Below, piece after piece: positions 1 through 5,099 of a DNA stretch of 11,615 nt. The stretch spans positions 1-11,615 of the forward strand of contig JAESRD010000299.1 in assembly GCA_016764835.1 (NCBI GenBank). Reading direction: 5' to 3'. The notes beneath the pieces are model-generated. The model made no database searches and was not told where the DNA came from. It saw only the letters and a program-made list of their open reading frames with translations. Origin of the DNA: Paracoccaceae bacterium. Its GTDB lineage: Bacteria; Pseudomonadota; Alphaproteobacteria; Rhodobacterales; Rhodobacteraceae. The position numbers were made by a program, and so were the translations under genes. How positions within the stretch are numbered: the first letter of the stretch is position 1; each line of letters begins with the position of its first letter.

Positions 1-111
1 CAGCATGTATTCTTCTTCCGGTTCCAGCAGCGGAAACTTGCGGATCTCCTGAAGATAACGGTTCATGCCTTGTTCCGGCGACGGGGCCGGTAGATTTTTT
101 AAATTACTCAC
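1..111 (-). CDS. rpoH: RNA polymerase heat-shock sigma factor RpoH, 5' end only
   Basis: The first 37 codons of a sigma-32 family protein, cut by the window edge. From a GTG start the translation begins MSNLKNLPAPSPEQG and continues through NRYLQEIRKFPLLEPEEEY, the typical N-terminus of alphaproteobacterial RpoH (sigma region 1.2). The family directs RNA polymerase to chaperone and protease promoters during heat and oxidative stress. AAGGA lies 10 nt before the GTG, an acceptable Shine-Dalgarno. It follows rluD on the same strand after a 173-nt gap that carries its own promoter-like sequence and two inverted repeats, so it is probably transcribed at least partly on its own. Many members of this order have two rpoH paralogues; which one this is cannot be told from 37 residues. 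Confidence 0.93.
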   Translation of the reverse strand, partial: MSNLKNLPAPSPEQGMNRYLQEIRKFPLLEPEEEYML

Positions 112-147
112 CTGTTGTGCATCCTTATGTTTAAGGGCTTAACATCG

Positions 148-176
148 ATATGAGACCGGTCAGCCGTGTTTTCAAG
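148..176 (-). promoter_or_regulatory. Candidate rpoH promoter (sigma32-like or sigma70-like)
   Basis: Read on the minus strand, CTTGAA (176-171) and CTCATAT (154-148) are separated by 16 nt. This resembles the heat-shock promoter pattern CTTGAA...CYCATNT. The overlapping TTGAAA-N16-TCATAT would also serve sigma70. Transcription would start about 30 nt before the GTG start. An rpoH gene with a sigma32-like promoter would allow autoregulation, as known for some alphaproteobacteria. The match is by eye, not scored. Confidence 0.45.
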
Positions 177-197
177 GGCTAAAAGCGCCTTCCTAAT

Positions 198-215
198 AAA
201 AGATGAACATCTTTT
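198..215. repeat. Perfect palindrome, 8-bp arms, 2-nt centre
   Basis: AAAAGATGAACATCTTTT: arms AAAAGATG/CATCTTTT around AA. The centre is too short for a good RNA hairpin, so a protein-binding operator is more likely than a terminator. It lies upstream of the candidate rpoH promoter, in the rluD-rpoH gap. The factor is unknown; it does not match the alphaproteobacterial LexA pattern. Confidence 0.6.
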
Positions 216-230
216 GGCCAAATATAAGCT

Positions 231-270
231 TTGCAACATTCCCCTCACGAAGATGCGAATAATGTTGCAA
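231..270. repeat. Perfect 10-bp inverted repeat with 20-nt spacer
   Basis: TTGCAACATT (231-240) and AATGTTGCAA (261-270) are exact reverse complements, 14 nt beyond the rluD stop codon. They could form a stem-loop at the end of the rluD transcript, although the arms are AT-rich and no T-run follows. They could equally be two half-sites for a dimeric regulator ahead of rpoH. Confidence 0.6.
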
Positions 271-284
271 TCTTGGGGGCTGGC

Positions 285-1319
285 TTAGCGTTTTGCCCGC
301 AATGCCGCCAGCAAATCATCAATATCAGCCGGAAGCGGCGCTTCAAAGCGCATAGGCTCTTCGCTGACCGGGTGAATAAAGCCCAAAGTCGCTGCATGCA
401 GCGCTTGGCGGCCAAAATTATCGAGCGCCTCGGCGACATCATCGCCCAAAGCCGCCGCCGCTGCGCGTCTTTTGCCGCCATAGGTCTTGTCGCCGATCAG
501 CCCGTGGCCGCAATAGGCCATATGCACCCTGATCTGATGCGTGCGCCCGGTCTCAAGCCGACATTCGACCAGCGATAGAACCGGCGGCGTACCGAAGCTT
601 TCAACCAGCCGGGCGCGGGTGACAGCATGACGCCCGCCAACTTTGACCACGGCCTGCCTCTGCCTGTCATGTTTATGCCGGGCAAGGTTGGTCTGAATTT
701 TCAGCACATTGCCCGGCTCAAAGCTGGTGCCCGGCAGCCCGCGCAGGCGCGGATCACCGGCATCTGGCACGCCGTGGCACAGCGCCAGATAGGCCCGCTC
801 AACAGTGTGAGCGGCAAATTGCGCCGCCAGCCCGTTATGCGCCTTGTCGGTCTTGGCGGCGACAATCAGCCCTGTCGTGTCTTTATCAATACGGTGGACC
901 ACACCGGGGCGGCGCTTGCCGCCAACGCCAGACAGCGTGTCGCCGCAATGATGGATCAGGGCATTGACCATTGTGCCGTTGGGCGAGCCGGGTGCGGGGT
1001 GTACCACCATCCCGGCGGGCTTGTTGAGCACTATAAGGTCGTCATCCTCGAAGATGACATTAAGGGCGATATCTTCGCCCAACATGTCGCTCTCAACCGC
1101 GGCGGGCACTGTGATCACCACCTCAGCCCCCTCAACGACCTTGGCCCGAGGCTCAACCACCACCGCGCCGTCTACTTGCACAGCACCCTCGCCCAGCAGC
1201 CGCATCAGCGCTGAGCGGCTCAGTGACGCTTCCGCTGGCACATCGCGCGCCAGCGCCTTATCAAGCCGTGCGGGCGGGTTTGCCCCGATGATAAAAGTGA
1301 CTGTTATGAACGCGCCCAT
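285..1319 (-). CDS. rluD: 23S rRNA pseudouridine synthase RluD
   Basis: A 344-residue protein of the RluA/RluD family, which converts uridines in helix 69 of 23S rRNA to pseudouridine. An S4-like RNA-binding domain comes first (about residues 17-70; ARLDKALARDVP then VQVDG). The catalytic domain carries HRIDKDTTGL with the catalytic Asp at about residue 145, NKPAGMVVHP before it and LETGRTHQIRVHM after it, all typical. The ATG at 1319 is chosen because the family N-terminus (ITVTF..ANPPARLDKAL) begins just after it and AGGAG sits 8 nt upstream. The frame is open further upstream to 1415, but that stretch does not look like the family. The start overlaps the start of the divergent plus-strand gene. 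rpoH follows on the same strand. Confidence 0.95.
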   Translation of the reverse strand: MGAFITVTFIIGANPPARLDKALARDVPAEASLSRSALMRLLGEGAVQVDGAVVVEPRAKVVEGAEVVITVPAAVESDMLGEDIALNVIFEDDDLIVLNKPAGMVVHPAPGSPNGTMVNALIHHCGDTLSGVGGKRRPGVVHRIDKDTTGLIVAAKTDKAHNGLAAQFAAHTVERAYLALCHGVPDAGDPRLRGLPGTSFEPGNVLKIQTNLARHKHDRQRQAVVKVGGRHAVTRARLVESFGTPPVLSLVECRLETGRTHQIRVHMAYCGHGLIGDKTYGGKRRAAAAALGDDVAEALDNFGRQALHAATLGFIHPVSEEPMRFEAPLPADIDDLLAALRAKR

Positions 1320-1632
1320 GCCAGAGGCTCCTGATGAAATCCCGAATGTTGTATTGCCGCGCTCTTTACGGCTTTTGCAAGGGCTGGTTACCGTATTGCT
1401 CGGTGTAATGATCATCGGTTTCGCGGTTTTGATCTATACGTTGGTCGACCGGCTCAATGAAGCCCCAGTGCCAATGCCTGATATTATCGCCCTGCCCAGC
1501 GGCGCATCGGCCATTGCCGTCACCCAAGGCCCGGCTTGGTTTGCCGTTGTCACCGACCAAAACCAGATCCTGATTTTTGCACCCGACGGCACATTGCGCC
1601 AATCGGTCGATATTGTTGAACTAGCCGAATAA
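1306..1632 (+). CDS. Small single-pass membrane protein, DUF6476-like
   Basis: A 108-residue protein with a short polar N-terminus, one hydrophobic segment at about residues 22-47 (GLVTVLLGVMIIGFAVLIYT), and a compact C-terminal domain ending AVVTDQNQILIFAPDGTLRQ. The layout and the position head-to-head with rluD fit the DUF6476 family of Rhodobacteraceae; that assignment is from memory. Function is unknown; the C-terminal part would lie outside the cytoplasm if the N-terminus is inside. The start could be the ATG at 1306, preceded by a weak AAGTGA, or the ATG at 1318, with no visible ribosome site. Either overlaps the rluD start region, so its promoter must lie inside rluD. The frame is open back to 964, but that part is the antisense of rluD. 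Confidence 0.8.
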   Translation: MNAPMPEAPDEIPNVVLPRSLRLLQGLVTVLLGVMIIGFAVLIYTLVDRLNEAPVPMPDIIALPSGASAIAVTQGPAWFAVVTDQNQILIFAPDGTLRQSVDIVELAE

Positions 1633-1645
1633 TCTGGGAGGTAGA

Positions 1646-1722
1646 TGGTACCGCCTCCCAGGCTTGAACTGGGGACCCCTGGTTCCACAAACCAGTGCTC
1701 TAACCAACTGAGCTAAGGCGGC
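1646..1722 (-). tRNA. tRNA-His (anticodon GTG), CCA encoded
   Basis: A 77-nt cloverleaf on the minus strand. Acceptor GCCGCCT pairs with AGGCGGT, with G1:U72 as the first pair. The D arm GCTC..GAGC follows TA. The anticodon stem CTGGT/ACCAG holds loop TTGTGGA, so the anticodon is GTG (His). The T arm is CCCAG-TTCAAGC-CTGGG. The discriminator is A73 followed by encoded CCA. The base at -1 is T, so no G-1 is encoded. This G1:U72/A73 form without G-1 is the known alphaproteobacterial variant, matched by a diverged histidyl-tRNA synthetase. Confidence 0.97.
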
Positions 1723-1731
1723 ATTGGCGCT

Positions 1732-1760
1732 GAGTTACTGCGCGCCGCAGATGATTGCAA
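1732..1760 (-). promoter_or_regulatory. Candidate sigma70 promoter of tRNA-His
   Basis: On the minus strand TTGCAA (1760-1755) and TAACTC (1737-1732) are 17 nt apart, and the -10 ends 9 nt before the first base of the tRNA, so a transcript would start close to the mature 5' end. The spacing is ideal; the -10 is a moderate match. Confidence 0.45.
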
Positions 1761-1880
1761 GCCAGAACCGGCAAATTGCGCGCAACATCGCGCCTAATAG
1801 CCTGCTTGCCGTGGCCGGGGCAAAGGTTTAGGCAACCAAGAGCTATATTATCGGCAAATTAAACCGGCGAGGAGACCCCC

Positions 1881-2069
1881 ATGGGCATCGACAGCGAAAG
1901 CAACATCGAAGCAAATATGCAAATCGGGCCAACGGATCAGGGCATGGTGCGGATATTTATTGAGGCCAATGGCGTTGAAGTGCCGATGGATTTTGAGCCT
2001 GAAGAAGCCGAAGAAATTGCCGCCGAGATTATTGCCGCTGCAAGAGCCGCCGCCAGCCTTAATAAGTAA
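1881..2069 (+). CDS. Small acidic conserved protein, DUF6324-like
   Basis: A 62-residue acidic protein, MGIDSESNIEANMQIGPTDQ at the start, then an IFIEANGVEVPMDF strand-rich stretch and a helix of Glu/Ala repeats (EPEEAEEIAAEIIAAARAA). It matches my memory of the DUF6324 family of Rhodobacteraceae; function unknown. GAGGAG lies 6 nt before the ATG, a strong ribosome site, and TATATT at 1844-1849 could be a -10 box. Its last 11 nt overlap the end of the convergent mmcB gene. No membrane segment, signal peptide or cysteine is present, so it is presumably a cytoplasmic protein. Confidence 0.85.
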   Translation: MGIDSESNIEANMQIGPTDQGMVRIFIEANGVEVPMDFEPEEAEEIAAEIIAAARAAASLNK

Positions 2070-2541
2070 ACGCGCCAATGCCGGGATCACGCGCCGCTTG
2101 CTGGCGCCGTGCCGCATGACGGGCAAATTTGAGCAACATCGCCTTGCGCCGCGCCCCGGCCAGCCGCGCCTCTGGCCCCATGCGAATGATCTCAGCATCG
2201 CAGCCGTCAGCAATGATCAGCCCGGTATCATCGGGCAGCAGCTCAACCGGAAAATCGGTGGACACGGCCCAAAAGAACCGGTCGCACCATTCCAAATAGC
2301 CCTGCCATTTGTGATCGGCCTGAAAATCTGCGCGGCTTGATTTGCACTCAATCACCCAAATCTCAGCCTTTGGCCCCATGGCCATTACATCAACCCGCAG
2401 TCCAGAGACCGGCACCAGCTCTTCGACGGTGACAAAGTCATGCTGATGCGCCAAATGGCGGCAAACGCCACGGGCCAAGAGTTGGCCGGGCTGTAGCTTT
2501 GCGGTGGCCGTTTCATTTTCGGTCAATGGTTCTGTCGACAT
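2059..2541 (-). CDS. mmcB: MmcB-family SOS-induced DNA repair protein
   Basis: A 160-residue protein resembling the MmcB family (PD-(D/E)XK nuclease-like fold), named for mitomycin C sensitivity in Caulobacter, where it is part of the SOS regulon. The putative active-site residues are visible: Glu40 in TVEELVP, Asp51 in LRVDVMAMGPK, and Glu65/Lys67 in WVIECKSSRADF. HKWQGYLEWCDRFFWAV follows, typical of the family. The C-terminus is Arg/Ala-rich. The start at 2541 is preferred although the frame is open to 2697, because family similarity begins there and a LexA box and promoter lie just upstream, inside the longer frame. No Shine-Dalgarno is visible, and the promoter position suggests a leaderless mRNA. 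The 3' end overlaps the convergent DUF6324-like gene by 11 nt. Confidence 0.88.
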   Translation of the reverse strand: MSTEPLTENETATAKLQPGQLLARGVCRHLAHQHDFVTVEELVPVSGLRVDVMAMGPKAEIWVIECKSSRADFQADHKWQGYLEWCDRFFWAVSTDFPVELLPDDTGLIIADGCDAEIIRMGPEARLAGARRKAMLLKFARHAARRQQAARDPGIGAFTY

Positions 2542-2548
2542 GGGCTCA

Positions 2549-2577
2549 AAGATGAACAATTCATGAACATCAGTCAA
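2549..2577 (-). promoter_or_regulatory. mmcB promoter
   Basis: On the minus strand TTGACT (2577-2572) and CATCTT (2554-2549) are spaced by 17 nt. The -10 ends 7 nt before the ATG, so transcription would begin at or next to the start codon. The LexA box fills the spacer. Confidence 0.55.
2554..2568 (-). promoter_or_regulatory. LexA operator (alphaproteobacterial SOS box)
   Basis: On the minus strand GTTCATGAATTGTTC is an exact GTTC-N7-GTTC direct repeat, the LexA box of alphaproteobacteria. It starts 13 nt before the mmcB ATG, between the candidate -35 and -10, where a bound repressor would block RNA polymerase. RecA-stimulated LexA cleavage after DNA damage would release mmcB. Confidence 0.9.
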
Positions 2578-2766
2578 GCCCGGCGCACATGACCACATAA
2601 ATATTGCCCAGTCTTTTAGGGCAAACCCTTGTGTAAACGCCGCAGCAGACCTAGATAGGCCTTGGCGGGTTCCTGCCTCTCTCGTAGCACGGGTCAATTC
2701 CAGCGGCCTTAAGCAATTCTGAGGGAGCTGGCTCTGACATGACCGTGGTCTTGTTACCTGGCGCCC

Positions 2767-2782
2767 ACCTGTACATACAGGT
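2767..2782. repeat. Perfect 6-bp inverted repeat, 4-nt loop
   Basis: ACCTGT ACAT ACAGGT. It could form a small hairpin or be a regulator site. It lies 5 nt before the left direct repeat. No adjacent gene explains it. Confidence 0.5.
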
Positions 2783-2787
2783 CCTCA

Positions 2788-2855
2788 GGAATGGCACCCG
2801 ACGGTGCTGGTGGTGCCCGCCACATACTCCCCGCGCTAAAAGCGGTCGCCTGCGC
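2788..2855 (+). repeat. Direct repeat, left copy
   Basis: Begins GGAATGGCACCCGACGG, shares GGTGCCCGCC and CGCGCTA with the copy at 3621-3687, and is about three-quarters identical to it by hand alignment with short gaps. It contains GGCACC (2793-2798) and GGTGCC (2812-2817), able to form a hairpin at the place where the right copy has CCGAC/GTCGG. Read on the minus strand it ends in KQGAGDRF-stop, an echo of the EQGHVVRRDRL-stop that closes the membrane-protein gene in the right copy. Confidence 0.6.
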
Positions 2856-2980
2856 CTTGCTTGAGTAAGCGCGAACAATTTGCCGCCTTTAAATGAAGTA
2901 GGTTTCGTCGAAACGAAGAGCATCCATGCACCCGGCCATCCGACTAAATATATTGTTTTTGCAAGGATATTGGAATTGAA

Positions 2981-3543
2981 ATGAGAAAATTCCGCAAAGC
3001 TAATTTGGATTAGTATTTAGGACACTCATTCTGCCCATTGTGTTGGTTTCATCAATTGGCGGGGCAGCGCTGGCACAATGCGAAACTGCCGAGCAAGCAT
3101 TGCAAGAAGAAGCTGGAAGTGACGGGTGTGATGTTTGGACACAGGCATATCTAGACAGTGTTAATGGAATTTTTCGCAGCTCAAATGAAATTCCCACCGC
3201 ATACGGGTATATGATAGCTGCCCGAGACGCATTTCATCTTTACGAAGTATCTCTGTCGGTGTTCGATGAAGAGACTTTAGCACAGCTCACATTGCCGATT
3301 GTCACTTTACTAAGGCTGTCACTGTTCGTTGCCAGTAGGGATCCAAACATTGAAGAAGAACGGTTGTCTCGGTATTTAGCGGCATTATTCGAGATTGAAG
3401 GCTTGGTAGGTTTTGGGCAAGAAGCGCCGTGGCGAGAGCTTCTTGTTCATTTAGATCCAAAACTTCGGCGCCCCGAATTTGCTTTTGGCGCCATGACATT
3501 CCTACTTTGCCAGTTTCTATTGTTAAAAGTTCATTCGCTCTAG
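2981..3543 (+). pseudogene. Unknown probable secreted protein, frameshifted near its start
   Basis: From GTG 3040 an open frame of 167 residues runs to TAG at 3543, and its frame is open back to 3004. Residues encoded from 3016 (FRTLILPIVLVSSIGGAALA, then QCE) look like a signal peptide with cleavage after ALA, but no ATG precedes them in frame. An ATG at 2981 with GGA 6 nt upstream reads MRKFRKANLD then TAG. One extra base near 3010 would join the two into a normal signal peptide. The mature part is acidic with LSRYLAALFEIEGL and similar helical stretches, and matches no family I recognise. At the 3' end another frame also reads plausibly to a stop near 3560. G+C is low for the window (27 of 60 at 3181-3240). 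It could be a pseudogene, a sequencing error, or a gene using a rare start. Confidence 0.45.
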
Positions 3544-3620
3544 AACAATGTTTGAATGAACAATAAAAGAGCAACCGAAGGCAAATTCACCTGCGTAGAA
3601 CATTTTGTCGCGTTGGAAAA

Positions 3621-3687
3621 GGAATGCCCCCCGACGGCCCGTCGGTGCCCGCCAAATAATTCCTCGCGCTACAGGCGGTCGCGGCGC
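3621..3687 (+). repeat. Direct repeat, right copy, overlapping a gene 3' end
   Basis: Second copy of the repeat at 2788-2855, same orientation, 833 nt downstream. It contains CCGACGG-C-CCGTCGG (3631-3645). On the minus strand this hairpin comes 24 nt after the stop codon of the membrane-protein gene and is followed by a T-rich ATTCCTTTTCC, so it may act as its terminator. The last residues and stop of that gene lie within the repeat. Confidence 0.6.
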
Positions 3688-4019
3688 ACAACATGGCCTT
3701 GCTCATGTGGTTTCACCTCGTCGCGCACAGGAATAGCCACTGGCATAGCCAGCCCCTGAAAAACCTGACGCGCCTTGCCGCCAGCCGAAGGGCTCTTCGG
3801 ATCAGCCATCAGCATGATCGCCACGGCAAATTGCACCCCGGCAAAAACAATACCGTTAAACAGCCAGAGCAAGAACCCGGCCAATATCCCGTCAGACGAA
3901 TGCATGACCAAATTGCCAAGCCCGGCGACATTGAACCACAACAAGCAGCCGACAAAACCCGCCGATATGGCAAAGCCAATGGCTACATTTCGGATATAGA
4001 ATCGGATGAGTTCTGGCAC
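3669..4019 (-). CDS. Small two-segment membrane protein of unknown function
   Basis: A 116-residue protein with two hydrophobic segments, about residues 11-31 (NVAIGFAISAGFVGCLLWFN) and 44-72 (GILAGFLLWLFNGIVFAGVQ onwards), and a basic C-terminal tail. It resembles a conserved hypothetical of Rhodobacteraceae next to nusB, by memory only. Start is GTG at 4019 with GAGG 7 nt upstream; no in-frame ATG fits better. It lies 82 nt downstream of nusB on the same strand, with a possible own promoter in the gap. The final residues VVRRDRL and the stop are inside the right direct repeat, so the C-terminus may have been altered by repeat-associated rearrangement. Confidence 0.75.
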   Translation of the reverse strand: MPELIRFYIRNVAIGFAISAGFVGCLLWFNVAGLGNLVMHSSDGILAGFLLWLFNGIVFAGVQFAVAIMLMADPKSPSAGGKARQVFQGLAMPVAIPVRDEVKPHEQGHVVRRDRL

Positions 4020-4050
4020 GGCGTCACCTCAAATATACGTGGATTACACC

Positions 4051-4077
4051 AGTATAATAATGCTTTGGTAGTGCCAA
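4051..4077 (-). promoter_or_regulatory. Possible promoter for the small membrane protein
   Basis: On the minus strand TATACT (4056-4051) is a good -10. TTGGCA (4077-4072) would be a -35 but its spacing is short at 15 nt. TTTGG-cacta-CCAAA, an imperfectly placed 5-bp inverted repeat, covers the -35 side and could be an operator. The plus strand also reads TATAAT at 4053-4058, with no gene after it. Confidence 0.3.
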
Positions 4078-4101
4078 AACAATGAGCCGTGTTGACGCGG
4101 C

Positions 4102-4572
4102 CTAAAACGCCTCTGGCTGGGCCTCGCGCGCCATATGGTCAAGCACAGCATTGACGAATTTGGGCTCTTTGCCATTGGGGAAGAACGCCGCCGAAACTTC
4201 AACAAACTCAGAAATCACCACCTTTGGCGGGGTTTTCTTCATCACCAGCTCGGCGCCAGCGGCCCGAAACAGCGCCCGCAAAGTTGGGTCAATTCGGGCA
4301 ATTGGCCATTTGGCCACCAAGGCGCGGTCGGTCATCTGGTCAAGCAGCGCCTGCTGGTCCACGGCTGCATCTATCAACCCGCGAAACGTTTTAACGTCGC
4401 CCTCTTCCATTTCGATATCGCCGTCAAAAATCTCACCAAACCGGTGGGTTTCAAACTCGCCGATCACCGATTCGACAACTTGGCCAGAGCTTTCCATTTG
4501 AAACAACGCCTGCACCGCAAAATAGCGGGCAGCGCTGCGCTGACGGCGGCGTTGGTTATTTGATATCGTCAT
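4102..4572 (-). CDS. nusB: Transcription antitermination factor NusB
   Basis: A 156-residue protein of the NusB family, which binds boxA RNA with NusE (ribosomal protein S10) to make rRNA transcription resistant to termination. The N-terminus has the usual basic RNA-binding stretch RRRQRSAARYFAVQALFQME (residues 8-27). The middle contains the helical RALVAKWPIARIDPTLRALF, and the C-terminus ends KFVNAVLDHMAR, both typical. Length is normal. The ATG overlaps the ribH stop as ATGA, so translation is probably coupled. ribH-nusB is a common order in alphaproteobacteria, tying riboflavin synthesis and growth-related transcription in one operon. A weak imperfect hairpin follows the stop. Confidence 0.95.
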   Translation of the reverse strand: MTISNNQRRRQRSAARYFAVQALFQMESSGQVVESVIGEFETHRFGEIFDGDIEMEEGDVKTFRGLIDAAVDQQALLDQMTDRALVAKWPIARIDPTLRALFRAAGAELVMKKTPPKVVISEFVEVSAAFFPNGKEPKFVNAVLDHMAREAQPEAF

Positions 4573-5099
4573 ATAGTCTCGCCACCTTTGGCCAATAGAT
4601 ATTCACCGGTAAAGCCCATAGGCTTCTCAGCCCGGCCCCAGCGGCGCGACAGCGCCACAAGATGCATCGCCGCAACGGCAGCGCCGCCGCCCTTGTTCTG
4701 GCCCGCAGTATCCGCCCGGACTTGCGCCTGCGCTACAGTCTCAACGGTTAAGATCCCATTGCCAATGCAGTAGCCCTGTAGCCCAAGCATCGTAAGTGCG
4801 CGGCTGCTATCGTTGCACACGGTCTCATAATGCGTTGTTTCGCCACGGATTACACAGCCCAGCGCCACATAGCCATCGAAGTTAGCCATGCGCCCGGCAA
4901 TGCCAATGGCCGTGGGGATCTCAAGCGCACCCGGCACAGCGACCACTTCATATGTGGCCCCTGCCTGCTCTAGCGCGGCCTTGGCCCCGGCCAGCTGCTC
5001 GGCAGCGATCTCGTTGTAATACGGCGACTGCACGATCAGAAATTTTGCGGGCTTGTCAAATGTGGGCAGCTCTAGCCCGGTTTGTGCGGCCCCAGCCAT
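4569..5099 (-). CDS. ribH: 6,7-dimethyl-8-ribityllumazine synthase
   Basis: A 176-residue lumazine synthase. It condenses 5-amino-6-ribitylaminouracil with 3,4-dihydroxy-2-butanone 4-phosphate, the penultimate step of riboflavin synthesis. Substrate-binding PGALEIP is at residues 56-62, and GCVIRGETTHYE at about 81-92 carries the catalytic His at 90. NGILTVETVAQAQVRA and NKGGGAAVAAMHL match the C-terminal half of the family. About 20 residues precede the conserved core, slightly longer than the E. coli enzyme. Its ATG shares one base with the ribB TAA stop, and its stop overlaps the nusB start by 4 nt, so it sits in a tightly coupled operon. Confidence 0.95.
   Translation of the reverse strand: MAGAAQTGLELPTFDKPAKFLIVQSPYYNEIAAEQLAGAKAALEQAGATYEVVAVPGALEIPTAIGIAGRMANFDGYVALGCVIRGETTHYETVCNDSSRALTMLGLQGYCIGNGILTVETVAQAQVRADTAGQNKGGGAAVAAMHLVALSRRWGRAEKPMGFTGEYLLAKGGETI

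Larger units (their letters stand above)
2578..2980. other. No convincing gene; stretch between mmcB and the AT-rich islet
   Basis: About 400 nt without a gene I can support. Minus-strand frames are open at 2651-2923 and through the upstream part of the mmcB frame, but they are Arg/Pro/Cys-rich, lack a ribosome site and resemble no family I know. The stretch contains a 16-nt inverted repeat (2767-2782), the first copy of a direct repeat (2788-2855), and from about 2880 a fall in G+C with TATATT at 2949-2954. It may be remnant DNA from a former gene or mobile element; I see no transposase or terminal inverted repeats. Confidence 0.5.

Noticed and set aside
111..123. Four-codon upstream ORF (ATG CAC AAC AGG TGA) overlapping the rpoH start
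   Set aside because: It overlaps the GTG start as GTGA and could couple translation, but the frame is too short to be more than chance without data.
1320..1415. Longer rluD start
   Set aside because: It would extend deep into the divergent gene; the ATG at 1319 has a good AGGAG and family similarity begins there.
1646..1722. tRNA-His as an island attachment site
   Set aside because: The 3' end faces an ordinary conserved gene; no duplicated tRNA end or integrase is seen.
2542..2697. Longer mmcB start giving 212 residues
   Set aside because: The extra 52 residues include the LexA box and promoter and do not look like the family.
2651..2923. 90-residue minus-strand open frame as a gene
   Set aside because: Arg/Pro/Cys-rich, no ribosome site, runs through the direct repeat, and resembles no protein family; probably chance.
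2788..3687. Integron cassette with attC sites
   Set aside because: The repeats lack the paired core sites (RYYYAAC/GTTRRRY) in the right arrangement and no integrase is present.
3556..3759. 67-residue plus-strand frame after the islet gene
   Set aside because: Crosses the right repeat and the end of the minus-strand gene; Ser/Arg/Pro-rich shadow composition.
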